Source of the DNA: Leptospira sp.
GTDB taxonomy: Bacteria; Spirochaetota; Leptospiria; Leptospirales; Leptospiraceae
Length of the DNA stretch: 5,304 bases
Direction of reading: 5' to 3'
Assembly (NCBI GenBank): GCA_025457985.1
Contig: JALOTI010000175.1
Coordinates: forward strand, 1 to 5,304
This document shows, in pieces, positions 1 through 5,304 of the stretch. Position numbers and translations under genes: made by a program. Each line of letters begins with the position of its first letter. Within the stretch, counting starts at the first letter, position 1. Under the pieces are notes generated by a model. That model had not been told where the DNA came from. It did no database searches and saw only the letters and a list, made by a program, of their open reading frames with translations.

Positions 1-25
1 GGTTCTGTAAAAGACCGCCTAAAAT

Positions 26-1486
26 CTACTTCTTTTGATATACTTTTATATCTTCTATTTTTTCGACAAACTTCCATTCTGATTCTAAATAGGACTTATC
101 AAATCGGTACTCATCCAAAGTCCATAGGACCAGATAGTAATCAGAAATTGATTTTTCTTTCAAAAGAGTCGTCATCTTTTTTGCAGACGCTTCCTCAGTC
201 GTAACATAGACATTTTTCTTTTCAGCATTTTGAATCAACATACCATATATTACTGTAGAAACCATATTGTATTCTTTGATATAAGGAGTTAACTTTTTAT
301 AAAGCCGATCCATTCGATAGTTCATAAATAGGAACACGATGATTGTAATTATTAGTAAAATACTCGATTGCAGGAACAATAGTCGAGTGAGCAATTTTTC
401 CCGCGATGGGAACTTATACTGAAACGTATAAAGAATCGTAACTGCTAAAAAGGGAATGATCGGAAAGTAAAACCTGGGAATTATATCATTCCCCTGTTGT
501 TGTGGGGAAACCAATGGGATAATAATAATGAATATGAGGGAAGTTAAATAGAATCGAAAAAAAGGTTTAGAGTAGAGCTCTTTAATATGTTTAAAGAGGA
601 AGAAGGTAAGAAAAAAAGTCGGTATATATAATAAGAGAGAATGTTTTGAAAAAACAAGATATTCAAAAATTCGAATCAACCGATCTGATAGAGTGAAGGT
701 ATGAGTAACCAAAAATCGTAAGCCTTGCGGTTGTGACCAGATAAGTTCATTTGTGAATAAAAATAGGAGCGATGGAATAAGTCCTAAAAGGAACAAATTG
801 AGAAAGTTCTTTTGGAAAGTAGAAATATTTATAAAGGAAATCGAAATTCCCATGAGTATCGCGAGAAAAAAAACTTCTGTCCGAAGAATAACAAGGATGC
901 TCAATAAAAATAAGGAGGCGAAAAAATAATAAACCTTCTTCCCAATGGAACTTGAATCATTACTCTTGAACTGAACATTCAAAAAAGCAAATAAAGCCAA
1001 GTTACAGATAGTCCCCTCATAATAAGAAAACGAGTATACAATGAGTGATGTCGAAAAGAGGTAAAAATAAATCGTCTTTTCAATTAATTTATCATCATTG
1101 ATAATCTTTCGTAGCAAATCATATAGAACATATACGGATAGAATACCTGATGCGAATGGAATTAAATAGATTCCAAAAAAACCTAAAAATTGTACGATCG
1201 GTGCATTTAGCAGTACCCAAAACCATGGAAAGGTCATAAATACTTTCCCATGTATGAGGTGCGCAAAAGGCGGTTGGAAGATACCATACTCATTTTTTGG
1301 ATCTAAATCATAATCATGATTGAATATATAAAATCCATTATATCCAGACTCGATAAAGTCCATGGTTTGGAAGTATTTGTAAACACTATCTTCCAAAAGT
1401 CCAGCAGCTGAGTGCTTTAAAACCAGAATAAATACAAATACGAGTCCCGCGTAAATCTTTATGGAAAGGCTCAGTCGCTTCGACAT
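26..1486 (-). CDS. Multi-pass membrane glycosyltransferase, GT-C (GT39/ArnT-like) type
   Basis: Probable polyprenyl-phosphate-sugar-dependent glycosyltransferase of the inner membrane, 486 residues from the ATG at 1486. The protein is dominated by hydrophobic segments; I estimate 9 to 12, the first at about residues 9-24. They are followed by a soluble C-terminal part from about residue 390 to the end. The first loop carries Glu32-Asp33 in LLEDSVY. An acidic pair in the first external loop is where GT-C enzymes place their catalytic acid. A later PRFYFPIIPF segment (about 337-346) resembles the conserved Arg-Tyr/Pro segment of GT-C proteins. Start choice: GGGGG at 1496-1492 lies 5 bases before the ATG at 1486 but only 2 before the ATG at 1489. 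A TTG at 1498 is also in frame. The upstream GT2-GtrA stop codon overlaps this start (ATGATG), implying translational coupling and a shared pathway. From memory and unverified, Leptospira genomes hold a family of putative glycosyltransferases named after LA_3751/LA_3752 that this may belong to. Donor sugar and acceptor cannot be read from sequence. An O-antigen ligase or polymerase is less likely given the N-terminal acidic loop. Confidence 0.8.
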   Translation of the reverse strand: MSKRLSLSIKIYAGLVFVFILVLKHSAAGLLEDSVYKYFQTMDFIESGYNGFYIFNHDYDLDPKNEYGIFQPPFAHLIHGKVFMTFPWFWVLLNAPIVQFLGFFGIYLIPFASGILSVYVLYDLLRKIINDDKLIEKTIYFYLFSTSLIVYSFSYYEGTICNLALFAFLNVQFKSNDSSSIGKKVYYFFASLFLLSILVILRTEVFFLAILMGISISFINISTFQKNFLNLFLLGLIPSLLFLFTNELIWSQPQGLRFLVTHTFTLSDRLIRIFEYLVFSKHSLLLYIPTFFLTFFLFKHIKELYSKPFFRFYLTSLIFIIIIPLVSPQQQGNDIIPRFYFPIIPFLAVTILYTFQYKFPSREKLLTRLLFLQSSILLIITIIVFLFMNYRMDRLYKKLTPYIKEYNMVSTVIYGMLIQNAEKKNVYVTTEEASAKKMTTLLKEKSISDYYLVLWTLDEYRFDKSYLESEWKFVEKIEDIKVYQKK

Positions 1487-2622
1487 CATTTCCCCCAAGT
1501 GAAAGATCTATTCAAATGGTAGTTAGAAACTGTCGCGATTACAATTCCAACTAGGTTTGCAAGATACGGAACAAGATTAGGTATAAAGTTAGGAAAAAAG
1601 TTTGTAAACATTTGGAATAAAAAGAACCAACAAGAATACTGGATTAAAAAACCTACCAAACTTACAAAATTGAATTTAATGAGTCCGAACAAAAATGGAA
1701 AGAATCCGCGTTTTCTTTGATCAGAAAAAGTCCATGTGTTATTCAGAATGTAGTTGGAGATCACACTAATTTCAAAACCAAATGCTACTGCCGAAGATGG
1801 AAGGATCAGTTTGGAATCCATATTATGCGAAATGAAATTTCCTGAAAATTCATTATAGATCCATTGGCCAAACAGATTTACAAAAACTCCTAAGAATCCT
1901 ATTATTCCATACTTAATAAACTGGACGGAAAAATAAGAACCGAACCTAAGATCTAGTAATGCCAATATGTATTGCTGCATCACTGTTCCTGAGAGTTTTG
2001 TTTCACCAAACTCACGTTTGCGAAAAGAATAACCCACTTCTCCGACTTTGATCCCAGGATTTTTGGCTAAAAATTCTAATAGAATCTTAAAGCCAAGAGG
2101 ATTCAATTTTTCTTTTGAATTTTCAAAGACTTCTTTTTTTAGAATAAAAAATCCGCTCATAGGATCTGTCGTATTAATCGGTAGCAGAATTTTTGCAAGT
2201 AGTGTTGCACCATGACTGATAACCCGACGAATGAAATTCATTTCACCGTAGGATCCGCCTTCTGTCTTTCGAGAACCAACTACCAAATCATACTTAGAAA
2301 GTTGATCTATCATTTTAGGAACAATGGACTCATCATGTTGCATATCAGCATCCATAACACCTAACACATCGCCCTTTGCGGATGCCATGCCAGTAATTAC
2401 AGCACTTGACAAACCTCTATCCTTTATCCTTCGAATCACTCGAACATTTGGATTTTTTTCCGAATATTCCTTCACCCACTTCCAGGTTTCATCTGGAGAA
2501 TCGTCATCCACTACAATGATTTCATATTTAATTTTATTGTTTTGAAAGGATGACTCCAATTTAGGTAAGTAAACTTTTAGATTTTCTTTTTCATTGTATG
2601 TGGGAAGGATTAAAGTGAACAT
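1486..2622 (-). CDS. GT2 (DPM1/GtrB-like) glycosyltransferase fused to a GtrA membrane domain
   Basis: Predicted polyprenyl-phosphate sugar synthase (378 residues) that transfers a sugar from a nucleotide donor to a lipid phosphate at the cytoplasmic face of the inner membrane. Numbering from the ATG at 2622: an N-terminal GT-A fold with LPTYNE (6-11), VVDDDSPD (37-44), the metal-binding D91-A-D93 followed by MQH, TDPMSGFF (152-159) and FGETKL (205-210), the last being the signature of dolichol-phosphate mannose synthase-like enzymes. From about 233 to the end is a GtrA-like domain with four hydrophobic segments and two related motifs, NYILNNTWTF (about 290-299) and SNYHLNRSFTW (366-376), which mark the duplicated halves of GtrA. 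GT2-GtrA fusions are known, for example in the archaeal Pyrococcus dolichol-phosphate mannose synthase. A longer reading from TTG 2697 would overlap the upstream gene and add 25 low-complexity residues. I prefer ATG 2622 because the family starts just before the LPTYNE motif and CGGAA lies 8 bases upstream. The stop codon overlaps the next gene. The sugar is not determined. Confidence 0.9.
   Translation of the reverse strand: MFTLILPTYNEKENLKVYLPKLESSFQNNKIKYEIIVVDDDSPDETWKWVKEYSEKNPNVRVIRRIKDRGLSSAVITGMASAKGDVLGVMDADMQHDESIVPKMIDQLSKYDLVVGSRKTEGGSYGEMNFIRRVISHGATLLAKILLPINTTDPMSGFFILKKEVFENSKEKLNPLGFKILLEFLAKNPGIKVGEVGYSFRKREFGETKLSGTVMQQYILALLDLRFGSYFSVQFIKYGIIGFLGVFVNLFGQWIYNEFSGNFISHNMDSKLILPSSAVAFGFEISVISNYILNNTWTFSDQRKRGFFPFLFGLIKFNFVSLVGFLIQYSCWFFLFQMFTNFFPNFIPNLVPYLANLVGIVIATVSNYHLNRSFTWGK
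1492..1496 (-). promoter_or_regulatory. Ribosome binding site that decides the GT-C start
   Basis: Five consecutive G on the minus strand lie inside the last codons of the GT2-GtrA gene. They are 5 bases from the ATG at 1486 and 2 bases from the ATG at 1489. The spacing favours 1486 as the start. The site sits within translated sequence, so ribosomes finishing the upstream gene would pass over it and could reinitiate at the overlapping TGATG. Confidence 0.55.
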
Positions 2623-2630
2623 AGATTTGG

Positions 2631-2635
2631 TTCCG
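2631..2635 (-). promoter_or_regulatory. Ribosome binding site supporting the ATG start at 2622
   Basis: Minus-strand CGGAA with an 8-base spacer to the ATG at 2622. It is a moderate Shine-Dalgarno match. The competing TTG at 2697 has no comparable purine run before it. This supports trimming 25 residues from the longest reading of the GT2-GtrA gene and leaves a true 64-base gap after the lipoprotein gene. Confidence 0.5.
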
Positions 2636-2655
2636 TTATTTAGTTTCTGATTTTG

Positions 2656-2678
2656 AAAAATATTTAAATACTTTTTTT
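2656..2678. repeat. AT-rich near-perfect inverted repeat in the gap before the GT2-GtrA gene
   Basis: The plus strand reads five A, then the 10-base perfect palindrome tatttaaata (2661-2670), one C, then seven T. Apart from the single bulged C the two arms are complementary. It lies in the 64-base gap (2623-2686) between the lipoprotein stop and the GT2-GtrA start. It contains no GC stem, so it is a poor intrinsic terminator. It could be an AT-rich promoter or operator for an internal transcript of the two glycosyltransferase genes, or simply a chance product of AT-rich sequence. Confidence 0.4.
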
Positions 2679-2686
2679 GGGGATTC

Positions 2687-3352
2687 TTATCTGCCAAAAC
2701 TGGTCAATAGTTTAAGTCGATTTTTTGCTTTCTGTCCCCATCCACTTCTCGGGTAGTTTTTGTAGAGATGATCCATTGCCGCAATTTCTTCTTCATTTGT
2801 TTTAGAGTAACGAACCAAAATTTCTGGCTCATTTTTGAATTTAAAGTTCACTGTCACAGCAATACTACCCATAAATACAACAGAGCCAGGTTCCAAATTG
2901 ACTCGAGAGGATTCAATTTCTTTCCGATCAAAATCAATATCAATTTTATTTGGCTGTTTGGTAGAGCCATACGAAAAGTCAGATGCACCTCGGTTCAGCA
3001 GGTGGATTGCATCAAAAATCTCATACTGTCCTTCTTTTAAATTTTGGAAGTAATAGTAGTGTTCCGAATTTTCACTGAACTGTATTAAGGATTCGCCTGT
3101 TCTGAGTGTAACTTTTTGGAATCGTGGATCCGTTAGTTCATCGACTAACATTTCATCTTTCACAATTGTCATATGTAGGATAATGAGGGAGCTCTGGGCG
3201 TTTCTTGGGCTAAAACTACTGCATTCTGGAAATAGTGCAAATAGTACGAAAAGGATTAAAAATTTTCGAAAAAGAAACGAAGAAACTAGTTCAATTCGTG
3301 ATTTTTTGGATGGCAAAGAATCTCCGTTTGTCACTTCAGAATTGGAATTCAT
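2687..3352 (-). CDS. Putative lipoprotein of unknown function
   Basis: I do not recognise a named family. From the ATG at 3352 the protein has 221 residues. A basic segment (KKSR at 16-19, then RK at 29-30) precedes a hydrophobic run (about 31-41) ending in LFPEC, with the protein's only cysteine at 44 followed by serines. This is a plausible spirochaetal lipobox, though Glu directly before Cys is unfavourable. Residues about 53-175 look beta-rich and contain two Gly turns (KEGQY near 107, EPGSVVFMG near 154-162) like small beta-sandwich lipoprotein domains. Residues about 186-216 look helical, with NYPRSGW recalling the final helix of TPR-type envelope proteins. The ATG lies 6 bases after the reductase stop and has no clear Shine-Dalgarno. 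An in-frame TTG at 3316 has GGAG 5 bases upstream and gives a shorter, more normal signal-peptide n-region (209 residues). Its position between the reductase and the glycosyltransferases suggests an envelope role, but this is inference. Confidence 0.75.
   Translation of the reverse strand: MNSNSEVTNGDSLPSKKSRIELVSSFLFRKFLILFVLFALFPECSSFSPRNAQSSLIILHMTIVKDEMLVDELTDPRFQKVTLRTGESLIQFSENSEHYYYFQNLKEGQYEIFDAIHLLNRGASDFSYGSTKQPNKIDIDFDRKEIESSRVNLEPGSVVFMGSIAVTVNFKFKNEPEILVRYSKTNEEEIAAMDHLYKNYPRSGWGQKAKNRLKLLTSFGR
3322..3325 (-). promoter_or_regulatory. Ribosome binding site for an alternative TTG start of the lipoprotein
   Basis: Minus-strand GGAG, 5 bases before the in-frame TTG at 3316-3314. It is a better site than anything preceding the ATG at 3352. 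If used, the lipoprotein begins at Leu13 of the long form, read as Met, directly before Pro-Ser-Lys-Lys. The acylphosphatase gene in the same operon clearly starts with TTG, so this would not be exceptional here. Confidence 0.35.
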
Positions 3353-3358
3353 TTCTAT

Positions 3359-4375
3359 TTAACCCATTGGATATTGAATTTTTTTGGTTACTTGGTTAAT
3401 CTCACCAAGAATTTCTTCACTCAACACAAGATCGGTTGCTTTGAGAGATTCTTCCAATTGAGCGACAGTGTTTGCACCAATAATTGTAGAAGCGACAAAA
3501 TCATGTTGTTTGCTCCAAGCAACAGACATGGTCGTCACACTCATTCCAAATCGTTCCGCAATTTTCATAAGTTCTTCCGTAGATGCCAAAGTGTTTTCAT
3601 TTAAGAAACGGTTGGACATTCGTTTTTGTCTGTCTCCTTCTGCCATATAGCGGACAAAACGTGCGCCTTCAGGTTTAACTGATCCATTGTATTTTCCAGT
3701 CAACACACCACCAGCTAGAGGAGAGTAAGGAAGCAAAGATACTTGCTCTTTGCGACAAACTTGAGCTAATTCATCTTCAAATCTTCGATTTAGAATGGAA
3801 AAATTATTTTGAATCGTTTCATATCTTGTAAGGTTGTATTTGTCTGATATCCAAAGACTTTTCATAAGTCCGAAAGAAGTTTCGTTGGAACAACCTGCGT
3901 AACGGATCTTTCCTTCTTCTTTCAGTTCAGTCAAAGCTTCCATAGTTTCTTCGTAAGGCATATCATGATCTGGCCAGTGAGTTTGGTATAAATCTATGGT
4001 TTCTGCACCTAATCTTTGTAAGGAGCCTTCAATTGCTTTGCGGATTTGGTATTTATCTAAACTTGTTTTTCCTTCCCGCAGAGGAGGACTAAACCAACCA
4101 TGGCCCGGGCCTGCTACCTTCGTTGCTATAATAATACCATCTCTCGGTTTTGTTTTTAACCATTTCCCAAAAATCTCTTCCGTACGATGAACCCAAGATT
4201 TTTGCGGAGGAACTGGATAAATTTCGGCAGTGTCATAGAAATCAATACCAGCGTCATAGGCTCTATCTAATATTCGAAACGCCTCATCTTCATTACACGA
4301 AGATCCAAACGTCATAGTCCCCATACAAATTTCAGAGACAACGATTCCTGATTTTCCAAGTCTTCTTTTTTTCAT
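3359..4375 (-). CDS. Aldo/keto reductase, Tas-like
   Basis: Cytoplasmic NADPH-dependent aldo/keto reductase of 338 residues, full length for the family and close to the roughly 346 of E. coli Tas. The catalytic tetrad is visible: Asp48 and Tyr53 in [10 protein letters not shown], Lys86 in [10 protein letters not shown], and His133 in YQTHWP. GTMTFG (19-24) is the N-terminal strand motif. GCSNETSFG (161-169) and [11 protein letters not shown] (187-197) line the cofactor and substrate side. [14 protein letters not shown] (216-229) and [14 protein letters not shown] (296-309) are the usual cofactor-binding segments near the C-terminus. AEIYPVPP and SNETSFG match E. coli Tas as I remember it, which places the protein in that branch rather than among the sugar-potassium-channel beta-subunit-like reductases. 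Its physiological carbonyl substrate is unknown. The ATG lies 2 bases after the acylphosphatase stop and lacks a Shine-Dalgarno, so it probably depends on translational coupling. Confidence 0.93.
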   Translation of the reverse strand: MKKRRLGKSGIVVSEICMGTMTFGSSCNEDEAFRILDRAYDAGIDFYDTAEIYPVPPQKSWVHRTEEIFGKWLKTKPRDGIIIATKVAGPGHGWFSPPLREGKTSLDKYQIRKAIEGSLQRLGAETIDLYQTHWPDHDMPYEETMEALTELKEEGKIRYAGCSNETSFGLMKSLWISDKYNLTRYETIQNNFSILNRRFEDELAQVCRKEQVSLLPYSPLAGGVLTGKYNGSVKPEGARFVRYMAEGDRQKRMSNRFLNENTLASTEELMKIAERFGMSVTTMSVAWSKQHDFVASTIIGANTVAQLEESLKATDLVLSEEILGEINQVTKKIQYPMG

Positions 4376-4377
4376 GT

Positions 4378-4665
4378 TTATTTTTTGATTAAAAAAGTTC
4401 GAAATTGATTCTTCGCATCAGACCAATCGATTACGTGGTCAGTAACTTTGGCTTTAGTTGGACCTCTTTGCATAGCGCGGTATAAATCTTCTATAAATAA
4501 CTTATCTCCTTCCACTACAGCCTCGACTTCGCCATTAGGCAAATTTTGTGTATAACCTTTCAGTCGCATTTCTTGCGCTTTTTGCAGAATATAATAGCGA
4601 AAGCCGACTCCTTGGACTGTTCCTCGTACTACAATTCGTGCTCTTTTTTCTTCAGATTTTCCCAA
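4378..4665 (-). CDS. acyP: Acylphosphatase
   Basis: Small cytoplasmic enzyme (95 residues) that hydrolyses the carboxyl-phosphate bond of acyl phosphates such as acetyl phosphate, carbamoyl phosphate or 1,3-bisphosphoglycerate. The signature GTVQGVGFR (15-23) ends in the phosphate-binding Arg23. The second motif, [17 protein letters not shown] (37-53), carries the catalytic Asn41. Both residues fall at the same numbers as in vertebrate acylphosphatase. Length is normal for the family. The start is TTG at 4665, not ATG: a strong AGGAG lies 8 bases upstream and no ATG occurs before the active-site motif. It begins 33 bases after the Nudix stop and ends 2 bases before the reductase ATG, so it is an internal operon gene. 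The hydrogenase maturation factor HypF also contains such a domain, but there is no sign of its other domains here. Confidence 0.95.
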   Translation of the reverse strand: MGKSEEKRARIVVRGTVQGVGFRYYILQKAQEMRLKGYTQNLPNGEVEAVVEGDKLFIEDLYRAMQRGPTKAKVTDHVIDWSDAKNQFRTFLIKK

Positions 4666-4672
4666 TGGTTGG

Positions 4673-4678
4673 TCTCCT
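4673..4678 (-). promoter_or_regulatory. Strong ribosome binding site fixing the TTG start of acyP
   Basis: Minus-strand AGGAGA; its AGGAG core (4678-4674) is 8 bases from the TTG at 4665. It lies in the 33-base gap after the Nudix stop and is the best Shine-Dalgarno match on the minus strand of the window. It makes the non-ATG start convincing. Confidence 0.75.
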
Positions 4679-4698
4679 AATAGAACCCTATAGATTTT

Positions 4699-5274
4699 TC
4701 AATTCTCGGCAATGTAATTTTCCATCTTTTGTTTAAAAAGAGGAACAAACTTTTCATACACATTTCTTTTGAATTCAATGATGGAAGCTAAGGTTTCGTC
4801 AATATCCATGTAGCGGATTGAATTAAACTCTTTTTCATGGTGCTCTAAGTCACAATCCTCAATCCTCCCATCCCAATAATAAAGTATCCATCTCTGCATC
4901 TGTCCTCGGAACTTTTGTAAATGAGAATTCAGCCCTAAATCAGATGGAAAATCATAATAGAGCCAATCAGGATATTCAGCGACATAAATTGCATTATTAA
5001 TTCCAATTTCTTCATATAACTCTCTTTTGGCGGCATCGATATAATCTTCATTCTCATCAATTCCTCCTTGGGGGAATTGCCAAGTTCCAGGAAATTGAAC
5101 TCTTTCGCCTACGATAACTTTTTTCTCTCGGTTAAATACAACCATGCCCACATTTTTTCTGTAAGGTTTGTCGACCATACAGGTAGAGTATATTCCAAGA
5201 GCTTTTTCGCAAGAAATTCCTATTTTTTTTGTTTCGTCTTCCTTATCGAATTTGATCTTTGGACTTGGAGACAT
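4699..5274 (-). CDS. rppH: Nudix hydrolase, RppH / dinucleoside-polyphosphate hydrolase type
   Basis: Cytoplasmic Nudix hydrolase, probably removing pyrophosphate from 5'-triphosphate RNA ends or cleaving Ap4A-like dinucleotides. Numbered from the ATG at 5286 (195 residues), the complete Nudix box is at 74-96, with Gly74, Glu80, REL at 88-90, Glu92-Glu93 and Gly95. YRKNVG (42-47), WQFPQGG (69-75), PDWLYYDFP (106-114) and RGQMQRW (127-133) are the branch motifs of RppH/IalA-type enzymes, which separates it from MutT. Residues 1-41 have no counterpart in E. coli RppH, which begins about seven residues before the YRPNVG motif. Possible starts are ATG 5286, ATG 5274 (used here, 191 residues) and ATG 5178 (159 residues, the family-typical position). 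None has a clear Shine-Dalgarno. Stop codons bar extension beyond 5286. If 5178 is correct, the bases upstream are a promoter region. It is the first gene of the minus-strand operon. MutT1-type proteins fuse Nudix and histidine phosphatase domains, which makes the divergent neighbour notable. Confidence 0.88.
   Translation of the reverse strand: MSPSPKIKFDKEDETKKIGISCEKALGIYSTCMVDKPYRKNVGMVVFNREKKVIVGERVQFPGTWQFPQGGIDENEDYIDAAKRELYEEIGINNAIYVAEYPDWLYYDFPSDLGLNSHLQKFRGQMQRWILYYWDGRIEDCDLEHHEKEFNSIRYMDIDETLASIIEFKRNVYEKFVPLFKQKMENYIAEN
5187..5194. promoter_or_regulatory. Possible bidirectional -10 element
   Basis: The plus-strand sequence agtatatt contains TATATT (5189-5194) reading right and, on the other strand, TATACT (5192-5187) reading left. 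Each matches five of six bases of the TATAAT consensus. The leftward element ends 8 bases before ATG 5178 of the Nudix gene, which would give an almost leaderless mRNA. The rightward element would give a leader of about 75 bases for the histidine phosphatase gene. The -35 matches are weak: TTGTCG at 5168-5173 is rightward with only a 15-base spacer. The site counts only if the Nudix gene starts at 5178, and AT-rich sequence gives such matches by chance. Confidence 0.25.
5267..5270 (+). promoter_or_regulatory. Ribosome binding site of the divergent histidine phosphatase gene
   Basis: GGAG with a 5-base spacer to the ATG at 5276. It lies within the second and third codons of the long form of the Nudix gene on the opposite strand. 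It is a good match and supports a real plus-strand start at 5276. Confidence 0.65.
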
Positions 5275-5275
5275 T

Positions 5276-5304
5276 ATGAAGATCATTTTGGTTCGTCATG
5301 GAGA
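5276..5304 (+). CDS. Start of a histidine phosphatase family protein (SixA / phosphoglycerate mutase-like), cut by the window edge
   Basis: Only nine complete codons are present, reading MKIILVRHG, with the next codon beginning GA (Glu or Asp). A short hydrophobic strand followed by Arg-His-Gly at residues 7-9 is the N-terminal hallmark of the histidine phosphatase superfamily, where this His is the one phosphorylated. Having RHG this close to the start fits SixA-type phosphohistidine phosphatases and small phosphoglycerate mutase-like enzymes; the two cannot be told apart here. GGAG precedes the ATG at proper spacing. The gene diverges from the Nudix gene. The start codons are separated by one base if that gene begins at 5274, and the two genes overlap by 11 bases if it begins at 5286. 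Confidence 0.7.

Noticed and set aside
1..25. Possible terminator hairpin after the GT-C gene
   Set aside because: Only a short bulged pairing (GGTTCT with AGACC) is visible, there is no following T-run in the minus-strand direction, and the window ends there.
1487..1498. TTG 1498 or ATG 1489 as start of the GT-C gene
   Set aside because: TTG 1498 would place the G-run inside the coding sequence, and ATG 1489 is only 2 bases from the G-run. ATG 1486 has normal spacing.
2623..2697. Extension of the GT2-GtrA gene to TTG 2697
   Set aside because: It overlaps the lipoprotein gene, has no ribosome site, adds low-complexity residues rich in Asn, Lys and Gln, and the family normally starts just before the LPTYNE motif.
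2324..3053. Plus-strand open reading frames of 70 to 90 codons opposite the GT2-GtrA and lipoprotein genes
   Set aside because: They lie opposite well-supported minus-strand genes, show no recognisable motifs, and have the biased composition expected of antisense frames.
3374..4736. Plus-strand open reading frames of 60 to 76 codons opposite the reductase, acylphosphatase and Nudix genes
   Set aside because: They are fully explained as shadows of conserved genes with catalytic residues intact on the minus strand.

Overview
The window is a compact, AT-rich stretch of bacterial chromosome. It carries six tightly packed genes on the minus strand and, at the extreme right edge, the first codons of a seventh gene on the plus strand. 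Low GC content, frequent TTG start codons, a spirochaete-style lipoprotein signal and the style of the glycosyltransferases suggest a spirochaete, most likely Leptospira or a close relative. That assignment is inference from style and memory, not from a search. I see no mobile element, CRISPR array, tRNA or rRNA. No gap between genes exceeds about 100 bases under any start choice.

Reading in the direction of transcription (right to left), the order is: an RppH-type Nudix hydrolase (about 5274-4699), an acylphosphatase (4665-4378), a Tas-like aldo/keto reductase (4375-3359), a single-cysteine putative lipoprotein (3352-2687), a fused GT2 glycosyltransferase plus GtrA membrane protein (2622-1486), and a multi-pass GT-C-type glycosyltransferase (1486-26). 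The gaps are 33, 2, 6, about 64 and -1 to -4 bases, so the six genes look like one operon, possibly with an internal promoter in the 64-base gap. On the plus strand, 5276-5304 is the start of a histidine phosphatase (MKIILVRHG) reading away from the Nudix gene.

The right half encodes soluble enzymes: RNA or dinucleoside polyphosphate hydrolysis, acyl phosphate hydrolysis and carbonyl reduction. The left half is an envelope-glycosylation module. The GT2 domain should load a sugar onto a polyprenyl phosphate, the fused GtrA domain should flip or anchor that carrier, and the GT-C protein should use it on the outer face of the inner membrane. This is the logic of Gtr glycosylation systems, with GtrA and GtrB in one polypeptide. 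The acceptor is unknown.

The least settled points are start sites. The Nudix gene and the divergent histidine phosphatase have start codons one base apart if the long Nudix form is real. If translation instead begins at the family-typical methionine (5178), a 97-base divergent promoter region appears, with overlapping -10-like elements on both strands.
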